A stretch of 64,000 bases of DNA from Haematococcus lacustris (GCA_030144725.1 JASKMD010000004.1:6765950-6829949), one strand, 5' to 3'; shown: positions 9,301 through 39,339, counted from the first letter of the stretch. Translations and numbers: made by a program. The notes: generated from the letters alone by a model not told the origin.

Positions 9301-11354
9301 CATGCACTTGTTCATAATGCCATGCAAGCACAGGCGGTGGCAGGCGGGCGTTCCCTGGGTCTCAGGGACCGAGTGGCTGAGTCAGCAACCCGGGCCCTGG
9401 CCGTGCTGAGGGCTGCGGGTCACAGGCTGCAGGACAGCAGGTGAGGCAGGTCAGCAGGCCACAGCAGGGCAGAGGTCAGCGGGTGGCTTGACCTCGACTG
9501 GAAGGTGGGGAGAGACTGGGCGAAGAGTGATGCCAGGAGAGACATCTGGAGTGTGTGTAGAGGTCAAGGACGGGCAGGCCTCTGCTCCAGGGTGGTGGTG
9601 GGAGGGGAGAGTCAGTGGAAGCTGAGTTGTGGCTTGCCTGCTCTGCTGCCCACTGAGCCCAGCCCAGTGTGAGCCTGGCACCTGTACTGCTGGCATGTAT
9701 GCGCATGGGGTGCTGGGCTGCAGGGTCCGGTACCAGCAGCTGTGGCGCTCTGATTTGGTGCTCGCCCACCAGGCCTCCCTGCTTTCCGCCCTGACCAGGT
9801 TCGTCACACCATCGTGACTCAGATGTCACACCTGGGTCACATAAGCACACAGGAGCTCTTTGCCAGGTCTCATACCCTCGTCCCAAGCCAGCTACACCAT
9901 TGTACCTCCCTTGAGGCTTCTCAGGTGCATCAACATGAGCCTTCCCACCCAGCCATCCCCTACTCCCTACCTTGTTGCTGCTGGTGTACATGCAGCCATG
10001 CTATAACCTGCAGTTGCCTGCCTGCTCCCTGCCACGTGTTGTCTGGTGCAGGGAAGCGCGGCAGCAGCTGCAAGACCTCCAATGGATGCAGGACATGGCC
10101 CTGGCGGCAGATGTGAGTATGTGTGCATGCCTTATCAGCATCACACATTAGGAACCATATCGCATGACGCGGCTCATGCTCTCACTCTTTGATCGCTGGT
10201 CGCAGGTGTACCCGGAGGCGGCCGCCGCACAGGCTGTCGCTCGCAAACTCGCCACCCTGTCGCCCGGCGCTTACGAAAGTGTGACCGCCACCGCAAACGG
10301 AAAGGACGACGAGGGCCGGATGAGCGGTGTAATGTCGGCCGGGTCGGCCATGGACGCGGTAGAGGTGTCGGTCGAGGCTGCAGCGCAGCAACGGGAGCTG
10401 CTGCTTGAAGAGTTGCAGGTTGGTAGAGGTCACTCTTTTCTGGTGGCACTGCTGTGTGTGGCTCTCCCACCCCGCGACCTGCTGGCCTGCTGCTGCCCAA
10501 CAATCAGCCTGAGAGCAAATGCCGCCCGTCAAGTCTGCGTCTGCTTTCCCTGCCCCATGGTCATCCCCTTGCAGCCCTGCTGCAGCCTGCTCAGCCATGC
10601 AGCCATGCCAGCTGCTGCGCAGGTTCAAGTCTTTTGCAGACTTTGTGCTTTCACCAACATTTATACAATATCCGTATTGCTGAATGGATGCGAGACATGC
10701 ACATTGACAGCAACAGCAGCATCGGTTGCTGCAGCAACTGCCCCACACATGCATTGCTGCAACAATTGCAGGGTGATGGTTCGATAGTCTAGCCATCATG
10801 CGGCATGCTGGGCAGCCATCCCCTGCTACCTGTCCATTGGCCTTGTGTCCTGTTGCGATGCCACAGGTCATCCAGAGGCTGCATGGTGCCCAACGCCAGG
10901 CTCTGCAGCTGCTGGACAGCTTAGGGGAGCTCAGCACTGACCTTGCATCTGGGAAGGTAAAGCCAAGGCGCAGCCTGGTTGCCAGCGGGCTACACATCTC
11001 CTGCCATATGTAAATGTTATGCTTTAACTTGTTTGGAGCAGCTGAGTGAGCTTACTCACAGTCAAACATGTTGTTCCATGTTGAATGGGTTTTGTTTGCC
11101 TGATGTAAATGCTATACAGGGACAGGGCGAGTGCACTGGTGGCATGAGGACATGGCGTGCGCTGCAGCTTATACAAGGCTGCCTGCGGCGTCTGTGTTGC
11201 CCCCCTAGACGTTTATACAGTTAATGGCGACCCCTGCGAGCACAGTGTCGTTGGGGCTGGATGCTGGCTGCAGGTGGCTGTGCCCAAGGCCTTGGCGGAG
11301 CTGCAGAGTGCAAGAGCTGCCCTTATTGAGTGTGAGACGCAGCTGGCACGCTAG
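6327..11354 (+). CDS. Coiled-coil protein, roughly 500 aa, ten or more exons, unrecognised
   Basis: Exons whose phases match: first recognised exon (start uncertain, about 6,327) to 6,867, then 7,830-7,941, 8,512-8,591, 8,693-8,839, 9,334-9,440, 9,724-9,798, 10,052-10,112, 10,206-10,418, 10,867-10,956 and 11,274-11,354 (TAG). The first exon is Pro/Ala-rich and then helical (VARQVLAGLALDTG, QQLQAQEEGARKLYAR). All later exons encode long amphipathic helices such as EADLARAEAVEQQLEAQWEL and LRAEELVALSDVDALAHTI, rich in Ala, Leu, Gln and Glu, as in a continuous coiled coil. The product ends with ALAELQSARAALIECETQL. No catalytic motif is visible, so a structural or adaptor role is the only reasonable inference. 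The true start codon is not resolved; in-frame sequence opens at 6,253 without an ATG. The intron after 6,867 contains Fanzor fragment E, and the intron after 7,941 starts with a minisatellite built from its own splice donor. Confidence 0.65.
7260..7606 (-). pseudogene. Fanzor C-terminal fragment with 3' flank, copy E
   Basis: Minus-strand 7,606-7,514 encodes PAKGKEYPALGFKKLRDRAP followed by KAQQPVEQ, matching the last ~30 residues of copy D (KEYPALGFKELRERAPKAQ). The stop codon of D (TAG) is TGG here. Homology continues 3' past the coding end: a shared CAGAGCATGTGTTTCA block, GGATTACAGATAAC, and the hairpin motif at 7,290-7,305. The fragment sits inside an intron of the coiled-coil gene on the opposite strand. 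Nothing upstream of the last ~90 coding bases is kept. Confidence 0.7.
7941..8131. repeat. Minisatellite (TGAGGGG)n, about 27 copies
   Basis: Begins exactly at a 5' splice site of the coiled-coil gene: exon end GGCGG, then GTGAGGGG repeated. Every unit contains GTGAGG, a good donor consensus. Further degenerate units run to about 8,240. Confidence 0.9.
8885..9009. repeat. Tandem 9-mer repeat (GGTCAAACA)n
   Basis: About 13 imperfect copies with variants such as AGTCAAACA and GGTCACAAA, within an intron of the coiled-coil gene. Confidence 0.85.
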
Positions 11355-12436
11355 GCAGCTGCGTGCGCTGGGTGTATCTGCCCGACGCTGCTGGGGAGGA
11401 TACACCAGGATACACCAGGATCACACCAGGAGCTTTCTCAGTGCTTTCTCCGCATCGCTGACATGGAGAGGTTACGTCATGGAAGGCGCACCCAGTTGTT
11501 GGAGACACCTAGGAGGGATTTCACTATGCAAGCTTATACTTTCCACCAATAAGCGCTAAGAAAACAGCATCTTGAGCTCCACTGGGTCGCTATCTGAGAG
11601 TATGCAGGTCAGGCTCGTGACGTTTTCAGATCTTCGTTCATTTTCACTGAAATTTTTCATATGAATGCGGGGATGATGGCGGGGATGATGGCGGTAAGCA
11701 TCGCAAGCGCAAATGTACACAGTGCGTCGTGCAAGTCAGTGCAAGTCAAGCTTGTTGGCCCTCTTTGGCAAAATGTACCGTGAGCCATTTGATGCCGCGC
11801 TTACACAGCCGTGATCAGCGAGCCTTCCCGATATGCCTACTGCATCAAAGGGCCTGCACGGCCTGGACGCCCACCAACCCTTGCCAAGTGTCCAGGTGGC
11901 AAGGTTACTGTAGATGGATGCGGCGCTCTTTTGTAAGCGGGTGCTGGTAGGTACGGTACACAACAGCGCTAGCGCGAGGGCCGGCGGTTATGTCGGTTAA
12001 CCGGGTGGCTCGCATCTCGCATCGGGCTGCCGCAGCTCGCTCGCAACATGTCTAAGCGTTGCAATGGCCCTACTCCTCCACCACATCAAAGCATATACTA
12101 CGAGCTGCAGGCAGCATGTCCGAAGGAATTGTTTTTTTCTGGTCTCTCCTTCGACGACATTATTGAGAGGGCTGATGAACGACGAGAGCTCCCTATGCTT
12201 TCTTATGCTTCCCTATGCTTCCCTTTGCTGTCCTATGCTTTCCGATCCTTCCTATTCTTACTGCGCTGACTGCGTCGGCCCATCGCTAATTATTGCCGCC
12301 AGTCTGCATCATTTGTGCCGCTGATGAACGTTGGTGGTAGCTTGGAGGAATCAGAACAACCTCTTACACTTTCGCAGCCTAGTGAGCGCGAGATGATGGG
12401 GTAATTTAGACATGAGCATGGTAGGTATGTCTGGGT
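11355..12436. other. Intergenic; one small open frame
   Basis: The only candidate is 12,048-12,269 (+), an ATG frame of 73 codons starting MSKRCNGPTPPPHQSIYYEL. Its first half looks protein-like (FDDIIERADERREL), but the frame then runs into a TTCCTATGC repeat at 12,190-12,250. It could be a decayed transposon exon. A TGTAA at 11,932 might serve the coiled-coil gene. Otherwise I see nothing. Confidence 0.3.
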
Positions 12437-13943
12437 CAGGCGCCCCCAACATTCAAAAAATGGCAGTAAACCGACCCCTGGTAGTAGGATGGCTGTAACT
12501 CTGCACTCGCTGCGCCAAATTTAATGCTAGCTGGCTCAGTATGTAGCCAACCCAGCCAGCTACCTTTCACCCATCCAGAATAATTATCCAGTTAGTAGGC
12601 CGTGCACAGCAAAGCATCAAAGTTAGTAATTCAAATTTGAGCCGGTTCGGGGCATGCAGTCATCGCTGCGACCACCCGCGCCGCTTAGGCTGCTCTACAC
12701 GAGCATGCGCATCGGCAGATGCAGTCGGATCGGGAAACGGTTGCGGGAATGTGGCTCGAAGGCGGTTGGCAGGTGGTTGGGGGAGGTGGCCGGTACAGCC
12801 TTTGTTGCGCACTTTACAACCTGAGTTGGCGCTGGGGGGCTGTCTAACTAAGTCTCGTGGATCACCCCTTGCGCTTTGCAGCTGTCTTGGGCAGCCCCAA
12901 CCCAGCAGGTGTGGTACGCTTGCGTAGCGTGAAGCCAGGAGCCGGCGTTGCTGTACCTAGCTCACTACCTTGAGCCGGAGCAGCCTGCCCTTGGGTGGCG
13001 ATTGCAGCTAGAGCCCTTGGGTGAGGCATGCAGCTCTTGGGTGAGGCATGCAGCTCTTGCAGCTGTTGACGCTTCTTCTTGCTGAGCCTCTTACCCACCA
13101 TGGTGGTGGCTATGGCTGGGAGGGGGCGGGGGGGCAGGGACGCAGCGAGCAAGGGAGGGGGTGGGCTGGGAGGGGGTGGCCTGAGAGGGTTGGGAGGGGG
13201 TGGGAGGGGGTGGGCTGGGAGGGGGTGGGCTGGGAGGGGTGGGCTGGGAGGGGTGGGCTGGGAGGGGTGGGCTGGGAGGGGTGGGCCCCTGCAATGAGGT
13301 GGGTACCTGCAATGGTGGGTGAAGGGGGGGGGACATGGTGGGTCGTTGCATGCCGTGGCCTTTACCTGTCTGGTGAACATGATGTAACTTTGAAAGTGTC
13401 CAACTGATAGAGCCTTGGGTTGTTTAACGTGCGGTTTGTTTAAACAGATGCGCCAATGGGTCAAGAACAAACATTTCATAGCCATTTTCTTGTGGGTGCA
13501 GCTGGTGCAACATAGTGGAGGACACAGTGGAGGAGGGGGGGTGTATGCCGGTGATACCTTAGTGTGCGCCGACCAGAATGGTGTATTCGACGGAAGCGAG
13601 TATGAAACAATGTTTCATTCACCCCGTCTAGGCGCCCTGCACGCCCGGCAGGCATCGCGTTGGGTGTCGGCCGGACATTCCATTTGTGCACAACCAGCTC
13701 ACTACGCTAGGCAGATGGGGTCACAGGGATGCGGCTCACCGTGCCAAGGGGACCCATCTCGCCGCTGTGATTTGTTCGCGGGCACATGTGGCAGTACGCG
13801 AGCAAGAAATGCAATGGCTTGCGCTGATGGTCAGATAGCGCGCATTGCCGTGCAGCTGCCAATGTGACAAACGCTATTGAAAACGATCTAGTACTGAGAG
13901 AGTAATCGCATGCATATTACCAACCCCATGTTGGGGGCGCCTG
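12437..13943 (-). mobile_element. GGCGCC-type TIR transposon, copy 1 (1.5 kb)
   Basis: 16-bp exact terminal inverted repeats: CAGGCGCCCCCAACAT at 12,437 and ATGTTGGGGGCGCCTG ending 13,943. The 8-mer GTCTGGGT occurs directly left (12,429-12,436) and one base right of the element (13,945-13,952), as a target-site duplication of 8-9 bp would. Inside, on the minus strand, lie decayed exons matching copy 2 (46.4-48.1 kb): MHKWNVRPTPNAMPAGRAGR near 13,690, LTHWRICLNKPHVKQ near 13,460, and SKKKRQQLQELHASPKS near 13,070, separated by a GGGAGGGGTGGGCT-repeat region (13,141-13,290). No catalytic domain is recognised, so the superfamily is unassigned (hAT-like by duplication length at best). Confidence 0.75.
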
Positions 13944-13944
13944 A

Positions 13945-14690
13945 GTCTGGGTGATCTATGGGTGCTAATCCTAAGAATGACGCTACCAAAAGTGTACGAG
14001 ATTCTCGGGGCACACCGTTTGCATCTCTACAGGAGGTCAGCACTGCGTTTGATGCACTCCCTGCCCAAAAATAAGGTTTCTACGTACTGTGATTTTAAGA
14101 GCTTCCCAACCTGCGCAGGGCCGTTTTAATACACTGCAATTCCTTCCCGTGGGAGCTATGAGCATACGTCAAAGCTAGGGCGCAAAAATTAGACGGATGC
14201 GTAGCAGCAACAAGCAACGAATCGATCTCAAAAATAGCACTGCAAATTTGCATGCCGGCACCCCATCACGGCACGCCGACCGACCGACTAGTGACCGCTC
14301 TACCTCGCTCGTCGTTGCGGCGTCGTTGTATGCACGTGCACTACCGTCAGTAAGGAGTCACTGGTGCAAGGATACCGCGGAGGGAGGCAAAGTTGACTTT
14401 AGCCCGTCCCTCGCAGGCCAAGCTGCGGAGCACCACGCCGCAGCGGGGCGTCGCGGTTTGACCTCTTGGAGTGCAGTATACGCGACAAAAAGTGACGGTA
14501 CATTTATTCGAGCCATTTTACCTGACCTTGTGGGACCTGACTTTTGGCATGTGAATTGCCAATTGAGTAGTAGCCTCATGGACGGTTGGATGTTGGTTGG
14601 GCGCGCGCACAAAGTGCAACGAGTGCTGCATTTCGCGTGTTATCCTGCCGACATAACCACAAGCCCAGCACATCATCGTCCAGATCCGCG
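13945..14690. other. Upstream region of LHCSR; no gene seen
   Basis: Lies between transposon copy 1 and the LHCSR start codon and should contain the LHCSR promoter and 5' UTR. I cannot point to a convincing TATA box or a known light-responsive element by eye. Confidence 0.4.
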
Positions 14691-16748
14691 ATGGCCTCAA
14701 TGATGCTCCGCAGCACCTGCCTGTCCCGGCCTCAGATTGCCAAGGGCCGCAAGGTTCCTACCTGCGCTCTTCCTACCGACCTGTGAGCGGCTGCTGTCCC
14801 CCGTGCTTGTCCTGCACCGACTTTTTCCCTGCTGTCCTTCAACTTCCATTGTTCATTTTGCAGGGCTGTCTCTGAGGTGGCCACCGGAAAGAGCGTCGAA
14901 GTGGACCGCCAGACATGTGGGTGATTGGTGGCCGTAGGTTTCTATGCACTCCCATTTGGTTCCTTTCACGCAGCAAGTAGAAGGATTCGCGATGCACATA
15001 CGTGTACGGCGCATTGCTCCTATGCTGCTTTTCTCTTTATGGATTAGATTTCTCAGACAATTGCGCGAAGTATCTACCTACTCTGCCTACTCGCAGACCT
15101 GAGGTCTCTTCCAGGCATCACTGCGCCGTTCAACGGTGAGTCCTTATCTTCGATTTTCCACCAACGCGAAAAGCGCTGTCGCTCCAATGTGCTCGACTCA
15201 CATCTCCATATCTCCACAATTGAAGTGCACACTGCACAGCTTTTACAATTCTGTCGGACCTGCCCTTGTTCAGATGTGTTTGACCCAGCTGGCCTGAGCA
15301 ACACTGCCTCCATCCAAGACATCCGCCGCTGGCGTGAGTCCGAGATCACTCACGGCCGCGTGGCCATGCTGGCTGCCGTGGGTTTCATTGTTGGCGAGCA
15401 GCTGGAGGTGAGGCCTGACCCAACCCTTTCCCAGTTGGAAACTACCTCGCCTGCATGCCACCACCACCACAGCTTACATGTCCGTGCTGCTTCTGTGGTA
15501 ATCTTGCAGGATTCTGCCCTGTTCTACAACTTTGATGGCCAGATCACCGGCCCCGCCATCAACCACTTCCAGCAGGTCAAGCAGGGCTTCTGGGAGCCAC
15601 TGCTTGTGGCCATCGGGCTGTGCGAGAGCTACCGCGTCAGCCTGGGCTGGAGCACCCCCACTGGCAACAAGTTCAACACCCTGAAGGACGACTATGTGAT
15701 GGGGTGAGTGGCCTTGAGTGCTGGTGTCTGCTGGTGTGGCTCGGGCTGGTGTCTGCTGGTGTGGCTCGGGCTCCTGCTGATATTCCATGTGCCACGCTGT
15801 AGCTACAGTGCCTGATGACTGGATGGCTTGCAAACAAGCAGTTCATCAAGCTGGTGCTCGCACCTCGGCATCCCCACCCTCCCCCTCTCTTCCCAAGGGG
15901 GATAACAGACTTGCACCACCACCATGCACGAACACCCCCCATGCATCGCAGCACCATACCCCACCACTGTTGCCAACGGTACATTTGCACACAACATGTG
16001 AATTTGCAGGCGCCATGTGAATGTGAGCAACATATGAATCACTGAGGCCGGGCAGCCCTGTTGTAAAACTGATCTGCTGCCTGTCTGCTATGGCCAGCTC
16101 CCTGCTGCCTGCTGTGTGGCTGCAGCGACCTGGGCTTTGACCCGCTGGGCCTGGCGCCCACCGAGCCTGAGGCATTGAAGGACATGAAGACGAAAGAGCT
16201 GAACAACGGTCGCCTGGCCATGATCGCCATCGCTGGTTTCGTCCTGCAGGTATTGAGCAGTTACTGCCGCCACTCTGGGCGGCATGGGCGGAATTGGCAT
16301 CGCTCCTGCAACAATGTCGCATGTATAAATGCATGTGGGGCTTCAAGTGCCACGTTGAACTTGCACCACAACGCCGTCCCATGCCTCTTCTGTGGACGTC
16401 AAGGGCATTCGCTCTCACCATGCCCCTGCTGCTACTGTGATCCTCGGTGCTGTTGCAGGAGGTTGCAGAGCCCGGCGTAGAGATCTTCGAGCACTTGTTC
16501 TACGACATCGAGAAGGAGGTGGTGCTGGAGGTGAGTACCCTGTGCAGAGTGCAGAGGCTGCATGCCAGCTGTGTGGGTAGGGGTGCAGATCCTGCTTTAA
16601 CGCTACCTGCCCACCGCAACTACACAGTCTGCCACCTCATTTCTGTCTCACCCACTGATGTGCTGCCGGTGTGCAGCTGGATGACATTGAGCGCGACCTG
16701 GGCCTGCCAGAGACCCCCATCCCTGTGCTGCGCACCCGTGGCGCATGA
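14691..16748 (+). CDS. LHCSR: Stress-related chlorophyll a/b-binding protein (LHCSR/LI818 family), 259 aa
   Basis: Eight exons join in phase: 14,691-14,782, 14,864-14,916, 15,097-15,135, 15,274-15,407, 15,510-15,703, 16,126-16,249, 16,459-16,530 and 16,677-16,748, totalling 780 nt. The family acts in thylakoid membranes in energy-dependent quenching of excess light. Order of features: Ser/Arg-rich transit peptide (~1-45), [15 protein letters not shown], first membrane helix with the [16 protein letters not shown] chlorophyll-binding motif, an amphipathic [16 protein letters not shown] segment, second helix [11 protein letters not shown] followed by ESYR, a [13 protein letters not shown] DLGFDPLGL, third helix [16 protein letters not shown], and the acidic lumenal-type tail [16 protein letters not shown]. 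From memory, Chlamydomonas LHCSR3 is also 259 aa and matches closely along its length. The final residues (PVLRTRGA) differ from that protein. The gene looks intact. Confidence 0.95.
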
Positions 16749-17266
16749 GCAATGCACCTACAGCCATGGGCATGTTGAAGCGCATGCGTGCAAGTCTGAT
16801 TTGGCAGCGCCTTGGCAGCAAGCTTAATTTGGCAGCACGCCTTCACGGACCTGCTTGTGTCTGGGTGGAGTGGATGAACAGCTGGGTCAAAAGGAAGAGT
16901 GGGGTATGAAGACAGCTGCAGTGGCAGGGCGGGTTGAGTTGGAGCCGTCTTTACATCTGTAGAAGCTGGCTGTGAGGGTGGCCATTCATATCGTACTGCA
17001 TGGATGCACACGAATACTGGTGGTGAATGATGAGAGCAACAAGCAGGCGCAAGGACCCCTGTCATGTCAGGATAAGTTCACCTTGGGCTGATCACACTGA
17101 AGCAGTGTGTGCATGGTGTAGTTTGCAGCAACTTGCTTACCTTGGTAGTACTTCCTTGGTACATTGTGCACACTTTGCAGTAATTTTGCCATTGGTAGAG
17201 GGAGAGCAGTGCTTATGCGAGGGTTGCCTTATGCTGTTGGGGTGCGAAGGCCAGAGACCCACTGCT

Positions 17267-17271
17267 TGTAA
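17267..17271 (+). terminator. TGTAA poly(A) signal, probable LHCSR 3' end
   Basis: TGTAA in GCTTGTAAGAAG, about 520 bp after the LHCSR stop. TGTAA is the usual polyadenylation signal of chlamydomonadalean algae, and 3' UTRs of this length are ordinary there. Confidence 0.5.
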
Positions 17272-17329
17272 GAAGTAACGCTTGCTGTGTTGATGTCGCT
17301 AGAAGTCAGCCGCCGGGAGGCCTGGCTGC

Positions 17330-17980
17330 TCACCATTCATGCCGTCGTGCCCGGGCTTTGTTGAAGACTTGCCCTTTCACGGGCGGGGGTTGTGGGGAGG
17401 GGCTGGGATGGGATAGTGGGGGCCTGGGCTGGGAGAAGTTTGGAGATTGAGAGGTGGTGGTAGGCACATGGTGCACGGCGGGGTAAAGGCCAAGCAGTGC
17501 AGTTTGATGGCTGCGCATGCAAGAAGGATGGTAAGGTGCTCGTCATCAGACTGACTGCTGGTGTGCCCGAAGATGCAGCTGCAGGACCAGCAACGAATGC
17601 TGCTACAGGACTCGTGACGGAAGCAGCTGCAGGACCAGCAGGGGTCGAGCATTGCTCCAGCCTTGCGTGTTTCCGTGCGTGAGAGGAGAGGCGCTGTTAC
17701 ATCGCACTGTTTTGCAAGGCATGTGAATCGTTTTTATCGCGGCGACTGTCCCTGACTGTGTGCAGGTGCTCCTGCGCCAGGTCGGTCGCGGTGAGGCCCG
17801 CATGAGCGAAACACGCATGGATATGAATGCTGAGATTTGAGCCGCCATAGCGCTCAGCACACTGCACGGTTTATCATGAGAGTACTAGTGTATGAGATGA
17901 TATAGTTGTCTGTCCATAGATGTGCGAGGCATAGACGGGAACCCCGGAACTGAGACGCGGCGTCGTTTTGATTACCAGGG
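17330..17980 (+). mobile_element. Deleted copy of the element at 50.2-52.3 kb
   Basis: Encodes AVQFDGCACKKDGKVLVIRL from about 17,495, matching HVQFDGCTCKKHGKVLVIRV of the larger copy (51,230 on). A poly-G/C intron-like segment precedes it (17,380-17,450). The 3' part matches 52,030-52,230: GAGGCCCGCATGAGC, ATTTGAGCCGCCATAG, and GAGACGCGGCGTCGTTTT near 17,955 followed by ACCAGGGG. The middle is deleted, so it is not functional. Confidence 0.65.
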
Positions 17981-18407
17981 GATCAGCACCGGTTACCACG
18001 TGGCTCTTCCCACCACCACCTCCCAAGCTGTCACCATACTCCCTCTCCTGGCCTTCCACTCACGCCCGGCTACTTATTTCCCCTTGCACACACCTTCTCC
18101 CCGTTGCACATTCCCTTCTCCCTCCCTTCGCTGCCACCCTGCCTGCCTGCCGGCCCCAATCCAGGTCACCAAGCAGCACCACGCAGCACCAAGAGCAGTA
18201 GCCTGAAGCTGCAACGACGAGCAGCCACGTGCGGCATTGTCACACCCGGCACCACCTAAGGTGTGGTCCTGGCTGACGCTAGTGATCAGCCGTGCCATCA
18301 AGCAGCCATGTCAGCAAGCGTGTCGTCGAGCCACTAGGCTACCTGGTGGCTTTGGTACCACATCACTGCATTTGGCTCTAGACCATGATGCTGCAGCCCG
18401 TGCTCCT

Positions 18408-18452
18408 GGTCACCCCTCCCATTCAACCAGTGGTTCAATGGGAGGGGTGACC
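18408..18452. repeat. 45-bp near-perfect palindrome built from a transposon terminus
   Basis: Two 22-bp arms with a 1-base centre and a single mismatch: GGTCACCCCTCCCATTCAAC... mirrored by TGGTTCAATGGGAGGGGTGA... The same arm sequence ends the element at 62,968-63,937. It looks like two element ends joined back to back. The rest of 16,750-19,038 has no gene I can support. Confidence 0.7.
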
Positions 18453-19038
18453 TCCTGGCCTCCTGCAACATCCAGTCGTCAGGCCCGTGTCACCGGGGAA
18501 TAGATTACTGCGAAAACGCCCCTGAATGGCTGCTACCCTCGGCTATCGAGCCCTTTCGCTTCCTTGCGGTCGGGCTAGCAGCATACCAACAGTGCTGGCT
18601 ACGACCTATATGTACGAGCTTTATGAACAGTACCAATGTCGGACCGGCCCTCCAACATATTATTACATCGCATCGACGCGTAATGTGATGCGCCGCATGA
18701 CACGAACAGCACTACTGCTACAACTCAACAAGAAACTAGCGGGCGCTTTGACCTGTTCAGCTTCTAATCTTGGATGCTGTATCGCCAGTGGTTGTGTCGC
18801 GCACGAGATTGGTCCACCTGCCCAGCGTGCGGCGGAAGCGACCACCCAGGTCCGACTCCTCGTCTTGATCCCGGTACACGAGCAGCTCCCCCATGCACTG
18901 CACAAGGCAGGAGCAGGTGTGCCAGCCAAGTTGTCACAAGGTGCGCACTAGGCTGCCCCGCACCTTCCTATCACGCGCAAGCTCAGACCACGAGTCGCTC
19001 GGGCGCCTGAACACAGACCTTTGCTACAACCAAAGCTG

Positions 19039-35064
<16,026 letters not shown>

Positions 35065-35185
35065 TGCCGTTTGCGGGTGTCATTAGTGCGCAGAACAACT
35101 ACACAGCTTGCGTTTCAAACATCACAGTGTCCAGTGCTGACTGCTGAAACTTCGGGCTGGGGCGAGTAGCGAGAGGTTGCCTAAG
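35065..35185. promoter_or_regulatory. Shared divergent promoter of the PES-like gene and NUP54
   Basis: The start codons of the two oppositely oriented genes (PES at 35,064 going left, NUP54 at 35,186 going right) are 121 bp apart, so both 5' UTRs and core promoters must fit here or overlap. No TATA box is evident. This depends on both start assignments being right. Confidence 0.5.
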
Positions 35186-37911
<2,726 letters not shown>

Positions 37912-38282
37912 GACTACGTCCACCTGCAGTGGAGCTGGGGCTGCAGCCTGGGATGGCGCTGGAACTTGACGCATGGCACTAGCCCCGTGTATTACTCCAC
38001 GGCCTTGTGTACGACGAGCTGTCTACCGGGCGGAATGTGCTGCAGCTAGAGCGCACGGCATTGGGGTTGTCGGACATGAAGCCTATATAGGCTCATATGT
38101 GTGCAACGCGCAGAAGTAGCTTGGTCGCTAAGTTCCGGTCTTTTTGAGTGGAGAAGTAGGGTGTGGCCTCCGGGAATTAGGGCCTGGTGGGAACCTTGTC
38201 TAGCCACGACTATTGAGGCAACTTAACGAGACTGATTTACACCTAATTTAGACTGATGAGACCAAATGAGGAGCACCGCACA
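37912..38282. other. NUP54 3' region; no further gene seen
   Basis: Should hold the NUP54 3' UTR. I find no TGTAA here. Nothing else is recognisable. Confidence 0.3.
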
Positions 38283-38523
38283 AATGTATGCCGTGCCACA
38301 CAAGGGTGCCTCACAAGGGTACTAAATGGTCTGTACAAAACTGACATTGACATTGGGAGTGGGAATATTAGGTTGGGAGGTGGTGGGCCAGGGGCAACAT
38401 GCTGACACAAAATGCATGGTAGAACAGGGTCAAACAGAGAGAAACATTGACTGATGACTGCAGGCGCGAGTGGCTGCTTGGCTGACTTATAAAGGCCATT
38501 AGAGCTTGGTAGGGCTTTTGCTC
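38283..38523 (+). mobile_element. Solo terminal region of the DDE-like transposon (inverted relative to 62.7 kb)
   Basis: About 240 bp match the reverse complement of 62,466-62,702, from AAATGTATGCCGTGCCACAC to GGTAGGGCTTTTGC. Shared blocks include TGACATTGACATTGG, GGTTGGGAGGTGGTGGGCCA and GACTTATAAAGGCCATTAGA. At 62.5 kb this block lies just upstream of the transposase ATG, so it is probably the element's 5' end with promoter (it contains TTATAAAG). Here no transposase follows. Confidence 0.7.
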
Positions 38524-39059
38524 TGCCAGGGTCTCAAGTGATAGTCATAGTCACATTACATAATCACACATGCATGGGCCACCTGACCCGACACACCTTC
38601 CCAAGACAACTAGCAATGATTGCAAGGGTACACGATTTTCAATTAGAGCCTATTGACAACCGTGTCAAGCCTAGCAGCGTTTTCCGCACCCATGAATGTT
38701 GCTATTGCCCCTCCCCCTGCCCCCCTGAGCGTTAGCTGGCACTTGGTAAGGATGGGATCGCAAAACTCATTAGTGACATCCCCCACTGCGCCCATGGGCG
38801 AGAAGGCATGGCCCGCTGGCATCAGCGACTCATCCTCCTGTGCCCCATAGGCATCAGAGGATGAAAGCAGCCCATGTGAGTATGGGCAGCATGTACCCCC
38901 TACTGCTGCTTATCTTGACTCGACTAGCAATGGCGTCTTGCGCTCAGTGCGTCTGTGCATGGGAGTGGGGTCACAGGTCAGAAGGTGTGATGAGGATGAT
39001 AGTGGGGCTGGTGATATCCCAGCCCTGGCTTAGCTCTGACTCTGCCCACCTGACGCTGA

Positions 39060-39337
39060 CTGCATGTGCACCATCAGCACCTTGGCTCTCAACCTTGAGC
39101 CTTCATTGCAGTCGAACACACTAATTGTGAACCACTACAAAACAGTGTTTTGTCTGTGTGGAGTTCCCATCGCATGGCATGCACATGGCCTAAACATGGC
39201 ATACACATGGTCACGGTCGCCTACCACCTATAGCATTGCCTGACCCCTGTGACAGGGCTACACCGTAGAGTTGGCATGACAAGACATGCACTAATTGTAA
39301 GCTGATGACAGCTTCAAGTGGGGGGGGGGGGGGCACA
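39060..39337 (-). other. Conserved 3' flank of Fanzor copy C; candidate omega-RNA / right-end region
   Basis: The reverse complement of this block matches 2,039-2,275 after copy A, through TGTCATCAGCTTACA, CATGCCAACTCTAC, CTCCACACAGACAAAAC and GCTCAAGGTTGAGAGCCAAG, and homology stops at the same GGTGCTGATG. The flanks diverge beyond that point in both copies, so this may be the element boundary. Confidence 0.5.
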
Positions 39338-39339
39338 CA

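Noticed and set aside
9476..9991. Minus-strand frame opposite the coiled-coil gene
   Set aside because: No domain features, spans introns and exons of the better supported plus-strand gene.
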